From: Lachnospiraceae bacterium
Lineage (GTDB): Bacteria; Bacillota; Clostridia; Lachnospirales; Lachnospiraceae
Length of the DNA: 34,092 nucleotides
NCBI GenBank assembly: GCA_017479085.1
Contig: JAFVCQ010000236.1
Coordinates: 1-34,092, forward strand
Direction of reading: 5' to 3'
This document shows positions 33,081-34,092 of this stretch, one piece after another. Under the pieces are notes generated by a model. That model was not told the DNA's origin and did no database searches. It was given only the letters and a program-made list of their open reading frames with translations. The translations under genes and the position numbers were made by a program. Every line of letters begins with the position of its first letter. Position 1 is the first letter of the stretch.

Positions 33081-33503
33081 TTATCGTCCCTTTATAGCTA
33101 TTTTAACTTGTGTTGCTATATTTTTCAACGATTTTCTTATAAAAACGGATAAAAATATAAAAGGTTTTCTTACAAACGCCTTCCCCTTTGTCCAATATGG
33201 CACAAATTTACCTGCCAAAAACAGAAAGAAACGGCTAAGCGTCAGTGCATAGCCGACCACTCCCAGAAACATTCCAAAAAAGGCATACCCCCTGAGCGCT
33301 CCGCGATTATAGACAAACAGAGTGCGGAACACCAGCCATGCGGTAAATAGCCAGAATAACAAATCCTCTAAGTCCACCACCCAGTCCTTATGGGCAAACA
33401 GCAGACGCAGAATACGAATGCCATCATAAAAGAATGCCAGTACCATTCCCAACAGCAGACAGACCGTAAACAGTTCCACCTCATCATAGATCAACTCTGC
33501 CAT
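33081..33503 (-). CDS. yabQ: Spore cortex biosynthesis protein YabQ
   Basis: A 140-aa membrane protein with about four hydrophobic segments (8-28 LFTVCLLLGMVLAFFYDGIRI, 42-62 LEDLLFWLFTAWLVFRTLFVY, 68-95, 95-105). YabQ localises to the outer forespore membrane and is needed for cortex formation in Bacillus. The conserved FYDGIRILR and DLLFWLF motifs support the call. It starts eight bases after yabP with AGGTGG upstream. It belongs to the sigma-E transcript starting near 33823. Confidence 0.9.
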   Translation of the reverse strand: MAELIYDEVELFTVCLLLGMVLAFFYDGIRILRLLFAHKDWVVDLEDLLFWLFTAWLVFRTLFVYNRGALRGYAFFGMFLGVVGYALTLSRFFLFLAGKFVPYWTKGKAFVRKPFIFLSVFIRKSLKNIATQVKIAIKGR

Positions 33504-33511
33504 CCCGCCAC

Positions 33512-33796
33512 CTACTTAAACAAGCGGTTAAACAGACCATTTTCACCCTTCAGCCCCGGCTTGAGATCGGAATATGTAAAGGAATCCACTCTCCCATCCA
33601 CCTCTACCTCCCCCTTTTCCAGAGTCAGCTTCGTCACATTCAGATCCGAGCCCTTGATCAACAAAACTCCCTGCTCCGTTTCCAGCAGAATCTCATTCGG
33701 ATCAAAGGAAATGACTGCACTGACCCCCGTTATCACACCGGCTCCCCGATTATTCAATGTCACCTTATGCCCTCTGGTATTACGAACCTCGTCCAT
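33512..33796 (-). CDS. yabP: Sporulation protein YabP
   Basis: A 94-aa protein of the YabP/YqfC family: HKVTLNNRGAGVITGVSAVISFDPNEILLETEQGVLLIKGSDLNVTKLTLEKGEVEVDGRVDSFTYSD is replaced here by its key parts GVxxVxSFDxxxIxLET, G-x-L-x-I-K-G-x-L-x-V and GE-V-x-V-x-G. These proteins act in the mother cell during spore-coat or cortex assembly; the molecular role is unknown. ATG 33796 has GGGAAGGTGG four to five bases upstream. A sigma-E promoter match lies 34 bases before the start. It is followed by yabQ and divIC. Confidence 0.93.
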   Translation of the reverse strand: MDEVRNTRGHKVTLNNRGAGVITGVSAVISFDPNEILLETEQGVLLIKGSDLNVTKLTLEKGEVEVDGRVDSFTYSDLKPGLKGENGLFNRLFK

Positions 33797-33829
33797 ATGT
33801 CCACCTTCCCAATCTGTATATTTTTATTT

Positions 33830-33858
33830 ATTGTATGATATACCAATTGGAAAAATGA
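33830..33858 (-). promoter_or_regulatory. Sigma-E promoter of yabP-yabQ
   Basis: Minus strand TCATTTT (33852-33858), 14-base spacer, CATACAAT (33830-33837). The sigma-E consensus is kmATATT-N14/15-CATACAnT: the -10 is perfect and the -35 six of seven. The Bacillus yabP operon is also sigma-E dependent. Confidence 0.78.
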
Positions 33859-33923
33859 CCTCCTGCACGGAAGAATTTTCAGACGACGTTCGATTAAGCC
33901 ATGAACAGTGACCATAAAGCAGC

Positions 33924-34092
33924 TCAGAGATATCGAAACATCTCCTTTGCATCCTCCTTTTTGGTCGAATCTACAATCTGTGTAACCTCCACTGACACAT
34001 TCTTATTACCGAATTCAATGTCAATGCGGTCTCCAACCTTCACATCCGTGGATGCCTTTGCCACCCGGCCATTGACCGTCACCCTGCCCGCA
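33924..34092 (-). CDS. S4-domain RNA-binding protein, RlbA/YabO/Hsp15-like (partial, 5' end off window)
   Basis: The last 56 codons of a minus-strand gene. They read AGRVTVNGRVAKASTDVKVGD, then RIDIEFGNKNVSVEVTQI and end EMFRYL, the second half of an S4 RNA-binding domain (V-x-V-N-G pattern followed by K-V-x-x-GD) plus a short tail. In Bacillus the gene before yabP is yabO/rlbA, encoding an Hsp15-like protein that binds ribosomes or stalled 50S subunits. The position here supports the same identity. The start is outside the window. A 127-base gap with a sigma-E promoter separates it from yabP. Confidence 0.85.
   Translation of the reverse strand, partial: AGRVTVNGRVAKASTDVKVGDRIDIEFGNKNVSVEVTQIVDSTKKEDAKEMFRYL

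Noticed and set aside
1..34092. CRISPR array, transposase, integrase or phage module.
   Set aside because: No regularly spaced repeats, and no transposase, recombinase or structural phage motifs were seen in any frame; the window is mostly core genome.

Overview
The window comes from a spore-forming, anaerobic, low-to-mid GC Firmicute, most likely a Clostridia member of the Lachnospiraceae type. The evidence is gene content: dipicolinate synthase (dpaA/dpaB), the yabP-yabQ-divIC-spoIIE-tilS-hpt-ftsH block, an oxygen-independent ribonucleotide reductase (nrdD), a YtrA-type GntR/ABC operon, VanW, and strong AGGAGG-type ribosome binding sites. The genus assignment is an inference; no rRNA is present. 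Almost all genes are on the minus strand. The plus-strand exceptions are pncB and its partner, a 59-aa gene, a lone Ig-like protein, the VanW protein, a cold-shock protein and an XRE regulator.

Layout (minus-strand operons read from high to low coordinates). 1-3738: three genes of gamma-glutamyl chemistry, namely a GshA-type glutamate-cysteine ligase, a class II (EgtC/YafJ-like) glutamine amidotransferase, and a GCS2-family ligase cut by the window edge. 3837-6324: GntR regulator, ABC ATPase and two small permeases, behind a consensus promoter with a 9-bp inverted-repeat operator. 6665-8526 (+): nicotinate phosphoribosyltransferase and a small DUF4234-like membrane protein. 8536-10386: asparagine synthetase. 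10503-10682 (+): an unrecognised 59-aa gene behind a near-consensus promoter. 10759-12236: dipicolinate synthase behind an excellent sigma-K promoter match. 12420-14495: type I pullulanase. 14676-15017 (+): single SbsA/Big_5-like domain. 15043-17931: aspS, GIY-YIG protein, cell-wall amidase. 18153-20082 (+): VanW protein, then a cold-shock protein with a probable long leader. 20394-22556: nrdD behind NrdR-like boxes. 22871-23761: a divergent pair, a highly charged 108-aa protein and an XRE regulator. 23827-23908: tRNA-Tyr. 24022-26127: neopullulanase-like GH13 enzyme. 26647-34092: the sporulation/division/tRNA-modification/protease block ending in an S4-domain (RlbA/YabO-like) gene.

How it works together: the right-hand third is a reduced version of the Bacillus subtilis yabO-ftsH region. 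It carries a sigma-E promoter match before yabP and a Spo0A-like promoter with an extended 21-bp spacer before spoIIE. Together with the sigma-K promoter of dpaAB, the window holds an early (Spo0A), a middle (sigma-E) and a late (sigma-K) sporulation switch. The two GH13 enzymes point to intracellular alpha-glucan use.

The best candidate for an undescribed system is the gamma-glutamyl cluster at the left end: two different glutamate-cysteine-ligase folds flanking a gamma-glutamyl amidase-like enzyme, with no gshB in view. Other items worth attention are the 59-aa gene, the charged protein/XRE pair, and a folded ~90-nt palindromic element between the csp and nrdD genes.
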